Positions 9,183 to 18,179 of a stretch of DNA of 64,000 nucleotides are shown here, piece by piece (position 1 is the first letter of the stretch; every line of letters starts with the position of its first letter). The stretch is from Galbibacter marinus (GTDB lineage Bacteria > Bacteroidota > Bacteroidia > Flavobacteriales > Flavobacteriaceae), in NCBI RefSeq assembly GCF_000300875.1, contig NZ_AMSG01000002.1:211842-275841 (forward strand), in the 5' to 3' direction. The notes below the pieces were generated by a model. The model had not been told where the DNA came from. It saw nothing but the letters and a program-made list of their open reading frames with translations, and searched no databases. Position numbers and translations under genes: made by a program.

Positions 9183-9728
9183 GGTGCTTCCTAAAATTCA
9201 ATTCCTTTAAATAAATCCTGCTATTAATCTATTTAATGACTGTTGATTTTGGCTACACTAGTGTGGACGTATACTAAAAACAGAAATTTTAAGTACTTAG
9301 ATTCCTGTAAGTCGTGTTAAATATCTAGAAAAAGCGTTAATTGAAATTGAGAATAATTTGAAATGCTCATTAATCGGTTGAACGGTATTTTTCAAATGAA
9401 CTAAAGGGTTTGTTGATACTTTTGAGAGCGATTCCACTTGCTGTAGATTAGCGGAAATAATAAGCTTCCAACTATATGGGATTTAGTCTATTTCTATTTA
9501 AAAAGGGAACACTGCACAAATAACAATTATGTCATTGATCGAGTTAAAACATTTTACTAAGAAGCTTTTAAAAGCCCAATTTGTTGGTTGTATAATGGAT
9601 ATTAGGTTTTTATAAGCTTATGACCTACCGATTAATCATCGATTAGCTAACGTATTTTCAAAGTAAATTTATCGCTCTCTGGGGTCGATATTTATATTTC
9701 GATTAAAAAAGATATTTTCTTGGTTGGC
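9183..9728. other. Non-coding gap upstream of the flippase operon
   Basis: I see no credible gene here on either strand. The gap probably holds the promoter of the flippase-glycosyltransferase operon. The only notable element is a palindrome ACACTAGTGT at 9255-9264, about 75 bases before the flippase start. It is short and could be chance. Some of the sequence may be decayed coding DNA, as the neighbouring DUF1272 gene is broken, but I recognise no protein remnant in it. Confidence 0.5.
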
Positions 9729-9947
9729 TTAATGATTTTTGCAGTGCTCATGGGGTGTTTTTCCAATTGTTTTTTTAGGTCTAGTAGGTCTTTTTTCAAA
9801 ACCACCACCGCAATTTGGGCAAACATTCTGTAATATATTTTCAACACAATCTTTGCAGTAAGTGCATTCATAGCTGCATATCATGGCGTCGCTATCATTT
9901 GGTAACTACTTACCACAGTTTTCACACCATTGTCTTAACTCTAACAT
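9729..9947 (-). pseudogene. DUF1272 family protein gene broken by an in-frame TAG
   Basis: Read on the minus strand from the ATG at 9947, codons give MLELRQWCENCGK, then TAG (9908-9906), then LPNDSDAMICSYECTYC and KDCVENILQNVCPNCGGGF, ending in HCKNH and a TAA at 9731-9729. This is the complete layout of the small zinc-ribbon-like DUF1272 family: an N-terminal C-x2-C pair, a C-x3-C-x2-C-x2-C group and a CPNCGGGF box. At the stop position homologues as I recall them carry an acidic residue, and GAG to TAG would be a single change. Either the gene is a recent pseudogene or the base is a sequencing error. The rest of the frame is intact, which argues for a recent event. Confidence 0.8.
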
Positions 9948-9993
9948 ATGCGTTTAAATTTATTAGTATAATCAACTGTCTTAAATATCCTAT

Positions 9994-11397
9994 TTAAGAT
10001 TCACCGATTCTGTAATATTTGAAACCGATACCATTTAGTTTATTACTATCTAAAATTCGCCTTCCATCAAATACAAATGAAGGTTTTAGCATTTTGGTAT
10101 AGATTTTTTCCCAATCCAGTGTTTTAAATTCATCCCATTCTGTAAGTACAGCTATGGCATGTGCGTCATCTACGCTATCTAATGGATCTTTACTTACCCT
10201 TAACAATCGACGATTTTCCTGCTCTGATCGGGTGTTTAACCGGTCCAGATCTGCGTAAATTTGCTGCTCGCTAACCTTTGGATCATATACTACAATTTCA
10301 GCTTGTTCCTCTAAGAGTGCGTCAGCGACATAAATTGCCGCCGATTCTCGGGTATCATTAGTGTCCTTCTTAAAGGCCCAACCATAGAATACGATTTTTT
10401 TACCTGCCACTGTATTGTACAGAGTGGATAAAATGGTGTCTGCGAAGCGCTGTTTTTGGTAATCATTAATCTTAATTACTTGATCCCAATAATTTGCAAC
10501 CTCTTCTAATCCGTAGCTCTTAGCAATGTAAACTAAATTGAGGATGTCTTTTTGAAAACACGATCCACCAAACCCAACAGATGCATTTAAAAACTTAGGT
10601 CCAATTCTGCTATCCAAACCAATGGCCTTGGCAACTTCATCTACATTAGCATCCGTTTTCTCACACAGAGCAGAAATGGAGTTTATTGAAGAAATTCGTT
10701 GCGCTAGAAAAGCATTGGCCACAAGTTTAGAGAGTTCTGATGACCATACATTAGTCAAAAGGATTCTTTCTTTAGGGAGCCAGTTCTCATAAATAGAGCT
10801 TAAGGCTTGTTTTGCGGCCTCACCACCTGGAGTGGAGTCTCCACCAATTAGGACTCTGTCTGCATTTAATAAGTCATTGATAGCAGTTCCTTCTGCTAAA
10901 AATTCGGGATTTGACAGAATTTCAAAATTGACATGATTACCCGTATTGTCCAGAATATTTTTTATTGCTTGAGCCGTACGTACTGGAAGTGTTGACTTTT
11001 CGATAACTATTTTATCATCCTTAGCCACACGTGCTATGTTTCTAGCACAAAGTTCAATGTATTTTAAATCTGCCGCTTGTCCTTTGCCTTTACCATAGGT
11101 TTTGGTAGGAGTATTTACAGATATAAATATCATATCAGCCTGATCGATAGCCTGATCTATATCAGTGGAAAAGAATAAATTTCTTCCCCTAGCTGTGGCT
11201 ACAATATCTTTAAGTCCTGGTTCGTATATGGGAAGATTTTCCAAATCGGTATCATTCCAGGCCTTGATTCGTTCTTGGTTAATATCAACCACGGTAACCC
11301 TAATATCTGGACATTTAAATGCGATCACACTCATTGTCGGTCCTCCTACATAGCCCGCACCTATGCAACATATATTTTTAATCGTTTTCAACTTCAA
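9994..11397 (-). CDS. ugd: UDP-glucose 6-dehydrogenase
   Basis: The enzyme oxidises UDP-glucose twice with NAD+ to UDP-glucuronate, a precursor of acidic polysaccharides. At 467 residues it belongs to the longer, eukaryote-like group of UDP-glucose dehydrogenases. The Rossmann motif GAGYVGG is at residues 13-19, [14 protein letters not shown] carries the substrate loop, the active-site Cys is residue 280 in [10 protein letters not shown], and a second Rossmann-like part contains [14 protein letters not shown]. It lies between the flippase operon and the divergent aminotransferase operon, which supports a role in supplying uronic acid to the polysaccharide. A TATATTTG element on this strand about 66 bases upstream fits a Bacteroidetes -7 box. 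Confidence 0.97.
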   Translation of the reverse strand: MKLKTIKNICCIGAGYVGGPTMSVIAFKCPDIRVTVVDINQERIKAWNDTDLENLPIYEPGLKDIVATARGRNLFFSTDIDQAIDQADMIFISVNTPTKTYGKGKGQAADLKYIELCARNIARVAKDDKIVIEKSTLPVRTAQAIKNILDNTGNHVNFEILSNPEFLAEGTAINDLLNADRVLIGGDSTPGGEAAKQALSSIYENWLPKERILLTNVWSSELSKLVANAFLAQRISSINSISALCEKTDANVDEVAKAIGLDSRIGPKFLNASVGFGGSCFQKDILNLVYIAKSYGLEEVANYWDQVIKINDYQKQRFADTILSTLYNTVAGKKIVFYGWAFKKDTNDTRESAAIYVADALLEEQAEIVVYDPKVSEQQIYADLDRLNTRSEQENRRLLRVSKDPLDSVDDAHAIAVLTEWDEFKTLDWEKIYTKMLKPSFVFDGRRILDSNKLNGIGFKYYRIGES

Positions 11398-11462
11398 TTG
11401 ATTTAAAAGTACTACAGTATGAAAATTACTCCTTTAGTATCGAAGCAACTTTAAGTTACCTA

Positions 11463-11470
11463 CAAATATA
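11463..11470 (-). promoter_or_regulatory. Candidate -7 promoter element for ugd
   Basis: On the minus strand this reads TATATTTG and fits the Bacteroidetes -7 consensus TAnnTTTG exactly. It is about 66 bases before the ugd start codon. I see no clear TTG at the -33 distance, so only the -7 half is supported. Confidence 0.4.
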
Positions 11471-11813
11471 TAAGCTTCTGCACACTTCTTACCTAAAAAA
11501 TCGACTTGGTTTAATTTATACCCTGTATCAAGTGAAATTCATAGAAGCGTAACTTGTTGAAAATGTAGTGTTTTGGGGTATTTGTATTGCGGGTTCCAAT
11601 TCAAAATAAATGCGGCTTACTTCCAATTTTACCGATGAATGGTTAAAGCATTTTAACTTTAATTTATGATTTCGTCGTTAACCGAAATAAAGCTAACATT
11701 CACCGAAATAGCGAATGAAGGACGCTTTACTTTGTTAATTTTACGCTGATTCTTCGAAAAGTTAAATTGATTAATAGCAAGGAATTAATTTAATTGGATA
11801 CCGGAGAAATTCC

Positions 11814-11834
11814 ATGATAGTTATCAGCTATCAT
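11814..11834 (+). promoter_or_regulatory. Inverted repeat ATGATAG-N7-CTATCAT
   Basis: Two perfect 7-base arms flank the loop TTATCAG, about 120 bases before the aminotransferase start. It could be an operator or a leader hairpin. There is no T-run directly after it, so it is not a typical terminator. Confidence 0.45.
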
Positions 11835-11919
11835 TTAAAAACTTCCTTTTAAGATGTTCCTTAATTTGATGTAGTACCATTGGTATTAAATCAACATTAA
11901 CCAACCCATCTTACATAGC

Positions 11920-11952
11920 TTAACTCTTTTAAAGAAAAAACATAAGAGTTAA
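11920..11952 (+). promoter_or_regulatory. Leader hairpin abutting the aminotransferase start codon
   Basis: TTAACTCTT (11920-11928) and AAGAGTTAA (11944-11952) form a perfect 9-base stem with a 15-base loop. The stem ends two bases before the ATG at 11955, so in mRNA it would cover the ribosome entry region of the first gene of the Wza/Wzc operon. It may modulate translation, or the DNA palindrome may be an operator. Confidence 0.55.
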
Positions 11953-11954
11953 AA

Positions 11955-13088
11955 ATGATAACAACGCAAAGAAAAATCTGGCTTTCATCTCCCCATATGG
12001 GTGGTCAGGAACAAAAGTATGTTGAGGAGGCTTTTTCTACCAATTGGGTAGCCACTCTTGGACCAAATGTAGACGGATTTGAAGCTTCGATTACTTCATA
12101 TTTAAAAGAAGGCGTTCATGTCGCAGCAGTTTCTTCAGGAACATCAGCAATCCATCTAGCCTTGATAGTGCTGGGAGTCGGTAAAGGCGATGACGTATTA
12201 TGTCAAAGTTTAACCTTTTCTGCCTCAGCAAACCCTATAGTGTATCAGGGAGCTAATCCGATTTTTATCGATAGTGAAGAACAGACTTGGAATTTGTCTC
12301 CAGAATTATTGGAGAATGCAATTGTGGATCGTATAAAGAATCATAAAAAACCTAAAGCTATCGTCGCGGTCCACCTCTATGGAATGCCTTATGATGCCTT
12401 GGCTATTAACCAGGTAGCTAGAAAGTATGATATCCCCGTGATTGAGGATAGTGCGGAGGCTCTTGGAAGTGAATATCTAGGGATCAAGTGTGGTACTTTA
12501 GGGGATTTGTCTATTCTATCTTTTAACGGAAATAAAATTATTACAACCTCAGGAGGAGGTGCTTTGATAACTAAAACCAAGGCACAAAAGGATGCAGCTG
12601 TAAAATTGGCTACCCAGTCAAGAGACCAAGCAGTTCATTACCAGCACTCACAAATTGGATATAATTATCGCATGAGCAATGTGGTGGCTGGAATTGGACG
12701 AGGGCAAATGGAAGTCCTAGAGGATAGAGTACAACAAAGAAGAGCAAATTATAACTATTACTTTGAGCAATTAGGAGATTTCCAAGAGCTCAATTTTTTA
12801 AGTGAACCAGAAGGGGTGTATTCCAACCGTTGGTTAACCGCCATTAGGACCGATTCCTACCAGACCAGGGAACGTATTCGATTGGCCTTAGCTAAAGAAG
12901 ATATTGAATCCCGCCCTCTGTGGAAACCCATGCATATGCAACCAGTCTTTAAAGATTGTAAGGCGTATGTGAATGGCTTCTCTGAGTCCTTATTTGACAC
13001 TGGTCTTTGTCTGCCCAGTGGTTCAAATCTCAGTGAAGAAGAATTAGAGAGAACAACCAACCTGATTAAAAATACTTTACTGAGATGA
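11955..13088 (+). CDS. DegT/DnrJ/EryC1/StrS sugar aminotransferase (PglE-like)
   Basis: This 377-residue PLP enzyme should convert a 4-keto sugar nucleotide to the 4-amino sugar, using glutamate. The PLP-binding Lys is K194 in SFNGNKIITTSGGGA, and the Asp that holds the pyridine nitrogen is D165 in IEDSAEALGS. The early SSPHMGGQEQKYVEEAF region is typical of PglE/PseC-type enzymes. Its stop overlaps the start of the dehydratase gene as ATGA, so the two are coupled; the dehydratase would make its substrate, UDP-4-keto-6-deoxy-GlcNAc. The N-acetyltransferase (PglD-like) that usually follows is not in the window. A hairpin covers the region just before the start codon. Confidence 0.92.
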   Translation: MITTQRKIWLSSPHMGGQEQKYVEEAFSTNWVATLGPNVDGFEASITSYLKEGVHVAAVSSGTSAIHLALIVLGVGKGDDVLCQSLTFSASANPIVYQGANPIFIDSEEQTWNLSPELLENAIVDRIKNHKKPKAIVAVHLYGMPYDALAINQVARKYDIPVIEDSAEALGSEYLGIKCGTLGDLSILSFNGNKIITTSGGGALITKTKAQKDAAVKLATQSRDQAVHYQHSQIGYNYRMSNVVAGIGRGQMEVLEDRVQQRRANYNYYFEQLGDFQELNFLSEPEGVYSNRWLTAIRTDSYQTRERIRLALAKEDIESRPLWKPMHMQPVFKDCKAYVNGFSESLFDTGLCLPSGSNLSEEELERTTNLIKNTLLR

Positions 13089-15052
13089 TTTATAGATATC
13101 TAAGCTCATTAGCACCGAAATTTGTTTCGAAATGGTTAGTACTAACCTTCGATGTGACCCTTGTCTTGTTAACCTTTTTTATGGTCTATTTCATAAGGTT
13201 TCACCTAACGGTGAACTTTAATATTGAAAATTTCCTAATGGATTTGCCTATTGTTGCTGTGCTGTCAGTGGTAAGTTTTACGGCTATGGGAACCTATAAA
13301 CGTATGATTCGTTATACAGGAATGAAGGATCTTTTAAATATCTTTGGAGCTTGTTTGCTGTTAGGATTTTTAGCCATGGGTGTAGTGGCGCTTAATAAGA
13401 CTTATGTCATACTACCTGGTATTACCATACCTAAATCGATCATCATCTTACACACATTCTTAAGTTTTGTAGTACTGGCTATTACAAGTATTATCGTTGG
13501 ATTAGCTTATAGGTTTGTGAATTGTAAACTTAAAGCAAGAAAGAATATTTTGATATATGGGGCTGGTGAATCAGGAATTATGACGCAATATGCCCTGGCT
13601 AGTAACATGGATAAAAACACTAAAATTGTGGCCTTTATCGATGATGATTTAAGAAAGGTTGGCAATAGCATTAATGGAACTAGAGTGATTGAAACTGGAG
13701 CCGTTGATAAGCATTTCATACAAAAACATCAAATAAATGAAATCATCATTTCCATTCAAAATACAGCTTCTTCTAAGCTGAGAACTAGAGTGGAAACTTT
13801 TATTGATTACGTACCTACTATTAAAGTGGTACCTCCAATTGAACAGTGGATCAGTGGAGAATTGAACGTAAATCAAATCAAACCAATTAAGCTCGAAGAT
13901 TTATTGGATCGAAGCCCTATTAACATCGAGAATAAAAAATTGCAACACGAATTTAAAGGTAAGGTGTTAATGGTTACTGGTGCTGCAGGTTCTATTGGAA
14001 GTGAAATCGCCAGACAACTGAGCAAGTTTAATTTTAAAAAACTTATCCTTGTCGATATTGCGGAGTCGGCCCTATATGATCTTCAACAGGAATTTAAACG
14101 AGATGGTGTGAAAGATTTTGTAGCAATTGTGGCAGATGTACGGGATCAGTTTGGAATTGAAAATGTTATTTCAACACACACGCCTAATATTCTCTTTCAT
14201 GCTGCTGCTTATAAGCATGTGCCGCTGATGGAGGAAAACCCTTATGAGGCTGTTAAAATCAATGTTGGAGGTACTCGAACCTTGGCCAGAATAGCCATGA
14301 AATACCAGGTAGATAAGTTTGTAATGGTCTCTACCGATAAGGCCGTAAATCCAACCAACGTCATGGGAGCTACAAAGAGAACTGCTGAAATTTATATTGG
14401 AAGTTTACAAAACAACCCGGACAACACTACCAAATTCATAACAACACGTTTTGGAAATGTCCTTGGATCTAATGGTTCAGTGATTCCATTGTTTAAAAAA
14501 CAACTCGAAAAAGGCGGACCACTAACGGTTACTCATGAAAAAATAACCCGCTATTTTATGACCATCCCTGAAGCATCACAATTAGTTCTTGAAGCTGGTT
14601 CCATGGGAGAGGGAGGAGAAATCTTTATTTTCGATATGGGTGAGAGCGTTAAAATTATGGATTTGGCTAAAAACATGATTAGACTCTCCGGCTTTAAATA
14701 TCCAGAGGAGATGGGAATTAAAATCACTGGTTTGCGACCTGGTGAAAAGCTCTATGAGGAATTGCTAGCCGATGGCGAGAACACTTTGCCGACCTATCAT
14801 GAGAAAATAATGATTAGCAAGACAATGACCTTAGATTATGAAAAGAAAAAATCTCAGATCGATGCATTGTGTATGTTAAACCTCTACCACGATACCAATA
14901 TCATTGTAAAAAAGCTGAAGGAAATTGTGCCTGAGTTTATTTCACAAAATTCAGAATACGAAAATATGGATGCTCGTGTTATTGAAAGAAATCTGCCCAA
15001 TTACTCCTTGTTGCAGTCACTGAATTACACGCCTAATAATTTCAATATCTAA
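13085..15052 (+). CDS. Membrane-bound UDP-HexNAc 4,6-dehydratase, PglF/CapD type
   Basis: The 655-residue protein has four hydrophobic segments in the first 140 residues, a first nucleotide-binding fold starting at about residue 154 (NILIYGAGESG), and a second Rossmann fold with TGAAGSIGSEI near residue 298. This is the layout of PglF, WbpM and CapD, which turn UDP-GlcNAc into UDP-4-keto-6-deoxy-GlcNAc. In the catalytic region the sequence is STDKAVNPTNVMGATKR, with Met427 where short-chain dehydratases have Tyr and Lys431 retained, as is usual in this long-form group. It is translationally coupled to the aminotransferase upstream and lies 18 bases before wza. It should act at the inner membrane. 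Confidence 0.94.
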   Translation: MIYRYLSSLAPKFVSKWLVLTFDVTLVLLTFFMVYFIRFHLTVNFNIENFLMDLPIVAVLSVVSFTAMGTYKRMIRYTGMKDLLNIFGACLLLGFLAMGVVALNKTYVILPGITIPKSIIILHTFLSFVVLAITSIIVGLAYRFVNCKLKARKNILIYGAGESGIMTQYALASNMDKNTKIVAFIDDDLRKVGNSINGTRVIETGAVDKHFIQKHQINEIIISIQNTASSKLRTRVETFIDYVPTIKVVPPIEQWISGELNVNQIKPIKLEDLLDRSPINIENKKLQHEFKGKVLMVTGAAGSIGSEIARQLSKFNFKKLILVDIAESALYDLQQEFKRDGVKDFVAIVADVRDQFGIENVISTHTPNILFHAAAYKHVPLMEENPYEAVKINVGGTRTLARIAMKYQVDKFVMVSTDKAVNPTNVMGATKRTAEIYIGSLQNNPDNTTKFITTRFGNVLGSNGSVIPLFKKQLEKGGPLTVTHEKITRYFMTIPEASQLVLEAGSMGEGGEIFIFDMGESVKIMDLAKNMIRLSGFKYPEEMGIKITGLRPGEKLYEELLADGENTLPTYHEKIMISKTMTLDYEKKKSQIDALCMLNLYHDTNIIVKKLKEIVPEFISQNSEYENMDARVIERNLPNYSLLQSLNYTPNNFNI

Positions 15053-15070
15053 GCTAAGAAAACACGTACT

Positions 15071-15829
15071 ATGTATTATAAGTTGATTAAATTTAGTCTT
15101 GGAATTGCTGTGCTCTTTATGTTTATAGGCTGTGGTTCAAGAAAAAATATCGTGTATTTACAAAATGCACGACCCTTTGAAACAGAGGTTGTCACAAATA
15201 CCTTTGAACCTAAATTTAAAATAGATGACATTGTCAGCATTTATATTTCAAGTTTTGATATGGAAGCGACAGCCCCTTTTAATCTCACTATTGGTGCTGG
15301 GCAAAACATAAGAGAACTCGAATATGTAATTGACAAGCAAGGGAATATAGATTTTCCTGTTCTTGGTAAAATCAAACTTCTAGGACTCTCTACCACCGAT
15401 GCTAAAGAGCTTTTTAAAGAGCGACTTGTAGAGGGGGGCTACTTAAAGGATCCTATTGTCAATATAAGGATTAAAAACTTTAGAGTCACCGTCCTGGGTC
15501 AAGTTCATAAACCTGGCACCTATATGGTAGAAAGCGAACGTATTACCCTACTAGAAGCTATTGGTTTGGCGGGGGATCTAGATATAAAAGGAAAACGCAA
15601 AAATGTATTAATAATACGTGATTTTGATGGCGTGAAAACCTATACTAGGGTAGATTTAACCAGTAAAGAATTTGTGAATTCGCCCGTTTATTATCTCACC
15701 CAGAATGATGTGGTCTATGTAGAACCAAATAATTCTGTAGTAAGAACATCAAATTTAGATAGCAGACTAACCATTGGCTTATCTGTTTTCTCTATTATTC
15801 TAACCACCGTAATTGCGCTTATTCGATGA
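15071..15829 (+). CDS. wza: Wza-type polysaccharide export outer-membrane lipoprotein
   Basis: The 252-residue precursor has a lipoprotein signal peptide ending in the lipobox FIGC at about residues 18-21. A polysaccharide-export domain follows, with the typical text YVIDKQGNIDFPVLGKI near residue 90, then an SLBB-like region with VTVLGQVHKPGTY near 140 and a hydrophobic segment at the C-terminus (about 230-250). It should form the outer-membrane exit channel together with the Wzc kinase. The stop overlaps the wzc start (ATGA). It is shorter than E. coli Wza, as is common in Bacteroidetes. Confidence 0.94.
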   Translation: MYYKLIKFSLGIAVLFMFIGCGSRKNIVYLQNARPFETEVVTNTFEPKFKIDDIVSIYISSFDMEATAPFNLTIGAGQNIRELEYVIDKQGNIDFPVLGKIKLLGLSTTDAKELFKERLVEGGYLKDPIVNIRIKNFRVTVLGQVHKPGTYMVESERITLLEAIGLAGDLDIKGKRKNVLIIRDFDGVKTYTRVDLTSKEFVNSPVYYLTQNDVVYVEPNNSVVRTSNLDSRLTIGLSVFSIILTTVIALIR

Positions 15830-18174
15830 ACACCGTAGGAAAAAACAATGATGATTTAAGGGCACCTAAACTTGTGCTTAAAGATGTGCTAAAACCTTAT
15901 CTAAGAAACTGGTACTGGTTTATAATTGTTCCTTTAATATGCTTGATTATAGCCTTTGTCTACCAAAGATACACCGTACCCTCATATGATGCTTCGGCGA
16001 CCATTATGATCGTGGATGAAAATAATTTATCTCCAGACGCTACACTTTTAGCAGGACTCTCAGGTAACAGCACTAATTCAACTATGGTCGAGGGAGAAAT
16101 ACAGGTTTTAAAATCCCGAGCCATAATGCAAGAGGTGGTAGAACGATTAAATCTTCAGGTACAATTTTTTACCAAAGGTAGAATTACAAAGGCTGAGGTT
16201 TATAATGACCCACCTGTAAAGTTGAATTTTTTGATCTCAGATTCTATCCTTGAAAACATCGCGGATAAATTTAATATTCATATTTCTTCCAAAACAGAAT
16301 ATCAGTACAGTGTTGAAGACGGAACCCCTAAAACCTACCTGTTTGGTGAAACCATTCAAACCAGAGCAGGTAATCTGATCGTTATTCCCAGTGGAACGCA
16401 ATTTGATAAATTCATTGGTAAAACACTCGAGGTAGTTATTACCCCTGTTCGTAAAGTGCGGGAGAAGTATAAGAATCGAATTTCAGTGTATCCCATTAGT
16501 AAAGGATCTAATATTCTTTCAATTTATTTAAAAGATCCCGTACAAGAAAAAGCCAAGGATATTGTCAATACCTTGGTCAAGGTGTACAACAAAAATTCCG
16601 TAGATGAAAAGAATCAAGTGGCTAAAGCTACTGCAACTTTTATCGATGATCGTATTAAACTTATCTCAGCTGATCTATCTGAGGTAGATGTTACAAAGGA
16701 AAGGTTTAAGGTAGGTAATAAACTTACAGATATTCAATCCGAAGCTGGAATTTTTCTTGAAACTGGGGCTCAGAATGAACAACAACTTATCCAATTAGGA
16801 ACACAATTAAACACAGTTAGTTATATGTCTTCTTATCTTGAGGATCAGGATAATTTTGAGCTCTTACCGAGCAATGTCGGGTTGTCAGATCAAAACGTGG
16901 CTTCAGTCACAAGCACGTATAATGAACTTGTCTTAGAGCGTCAAAGACTCTTGAAGGCTTCAGGGGAGAATAACCCAGTTGTAGTTCAGCTAGATCAGCA
17001 ACTAAATGGTCTAAAAGCCACCATGCTTCAGAATTTAAACAATTTGGAATCCACCTTGAATATACAGTCTAGAAATCTTCAAGCTAGGGAGCAATTAATC
17101 AATGCGAGAATTTCTGCAGTACCTGGACAGGAGCGTCAAAACAGGGATATTCAACGTCAACAAGATATTAAAGAAGCAATTTATCTATACCTGTTACAAA
17201 AAAGGGAGGAATCTGCGATTTCTATGGCTGCTACCTCACCTAACTCAAAGGTAATTGAGCCAGCTTATAGTAGCTTCAATCCTATATCTTCTGGTACAAA
17301 AGTTTATTTTGCGGCATTGATGTTAGGGCTCATTATTCCATTTGGTGTGATTTATGGTAAAGAACTTTTTGATACTAAGATTCGAACCAAAGAAGATGTG
17401 ACTAGTGAGGTCCCATCTTCAAGGGTATTGGCCCAGCTACCACATGTTGAACACAATAGTAAAATGATGATAAAGGATAATGATCGTTCTATATTGGCAG
17501 AATCCTTTAGAATCCTTCGAACTAATATCGATTACATGAGATCCTCTAATGGACATGGTAAAGGGGAGGTGATCTTTGTAACATCCTCCATACCTGGGGA
17601 AGGGAAGTCCTTTGTTGCACAAAATTTAGCCTCGATTTATGCCCTTTCCCATAAACGGGTGTTGCTCATCGGAGCGGACATTAGAAAACCAGGTTTAAAT
17701 TCTTTTACACGTGCTAAACCAGGGCCAGGATTATCTGAATACCTCAACGGTGATATAGAGGTTGAGGACTTGATTCAGCCGGTATTATCGCAGAAGAACT
17801 TGGATTTGGTGCACTCTGGCAAAATACCTCCTAATCCAGCAGAACTATTAATGGATTCACGCCTTGAAATCTTGTTTGAAACCCTGAAAACACAATATGA
17901 TGTGATCATTGTTGATACCGCACCTTCTTTGCCAGTAACCGATACTTTGTTAATTGGTAAATATGCTGATAGAGTATTATATATTGTACGAGCGAATTAT
18001 TCTGAAAAACCACTTTTGGATTTTATTGATGAGTTACATCAAGAAAAGAAATTACCAAACTTGTTCCTAGTGCTTAATGATGTAAAGTATTCCAATCTTG
18101 GATATGGAGCAAAATTGGGCTATGGTTACGCAGTGGAGGGAACTTCCAAACGTTCTTGGCTAAAGAGGGGATAG
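15826..18174 (+). CDS. wzc: Wzc-type polysaccharide co-polymerase and tyrosine autokinase
   Basis: This 782-residue protein has a Wzz domain with a first membrane segment near residues 33-53, a long periplasmic coiled-coil region, a second membrane segment near 495-515, and a cytoplasmic BY-kinase domain. The kinase has Walker A (SSIPGEGKSF, near 586), Walker A' (LLIGADIRKP, near 617) and Walker B (VIIVDTAPS, near 692). The tail has a cluster of Tyr residues (KYSNLGYGAKLGYGYA), the usual autophosphorylation region. It would control chain length and export with Wza. A CpsB-type phosphatase gene is convergent with a gap of five bases, giving both halves of the phosphorylation cycle. Confidence 0.95.
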   Translation: MNTVGKNNDDLRAPKLVLKDVLKPYLRNWYWFIIVPLICLIIAFVYQRYTVPSYDASATIMIVDENNLSPDATLLAGLSGNSTNSTMVEGEIQVLKSRAIMQEVVERLNLQVQFFTKGRITKAEVYNDPPVKLNFLISDSILENIADKFNIHISSKTEYQYSVEDGTPKTYLFGETIQTRAGNLIVIPSGTQFDKFIGKTLEVVITPVRKVREKYKNRISVYPISKGSNILSIYLKDPVQEKAKDIVNTLVKVYNKNSVDEKNQVAKATATFIDDRIKLISADLSEVDVTKERFKVGNKLTDIQSEAGIFLETGAQNEQQLIQLGTQLNTVSYMSSYLEDQDNFELLPSNVGLSDQNVASVTSTYNELVLERQRLLKASGENNPVVVQLDQQLNGLKATMLQNLNNLESTLNIQSRNLQAREQLINARISAVPGQERQNRDIQRQQDIKEAIYLYLLQKREESAISMAATSPNSKVIEPAYSSFNPISSGTKVYFAALMLGLIIPFGVIYGKELFDTKIRTKEDVTSEVPSSRVLAQLPHVEHNSKMMIKDNDRSILAESFRILRTNIDYMRSSNGHGKGEVIFVTSSIPGEGKSFVAQNLASIYALSHKRVLLIGADIRKPGLNSFTRAKPGPGLSEYLNGDIEVEDLIQPVLSQKNLDLVHSGKIPPNPAELLMDSRLEILFETLKTQYDVIIVDTAPSLPVTDTLLIGKYADRVLYIVRANYSEKPLLDFIDELHQEKKLPNLFLVLNDVKYSNLGYGAKLGYGYAVEGTSKRSWLKRG

Positions 18175-18179
18175 CAGGT

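Larger units (their letters stand above)
11398..11954. other. Divergent regulatory gap between ugd and the aminotransferase operon
   Basis: The 557-base gap has no credible gene. It must hold the promoters of two divergent units. It contains a -7-like box for ugd (11463-11470), a small hairpin (11814-11834) and a second hairpin directly before the aminotransferase start (11920-11952). No perfect -7 element is visible for the plus-strand operon. Confidence 0.55.

Noticed and set aside
9255-9264. Palindrome ACACTAGTGT upstream of the flippase operon
   Set aside because: Ten bases of symmetry in 550 bases of AT-rich DNA is not clearly above chance, and nothing else supports an operator.
9815-9997. 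60-residue plus-strand ORF between the flippase and ugd genes
   Set aside because: It is antisense to the DUF1272 pseudogene and its translation has no family-like pattern, while the minus strand matches a known family closely.
9980-9998. CTTAAAT-N5-ATTTAAG dyad at the ugd stop codon
   Set aside because: It is AT-rich, overlaps coding sequence and has no T-run on the minus strand.
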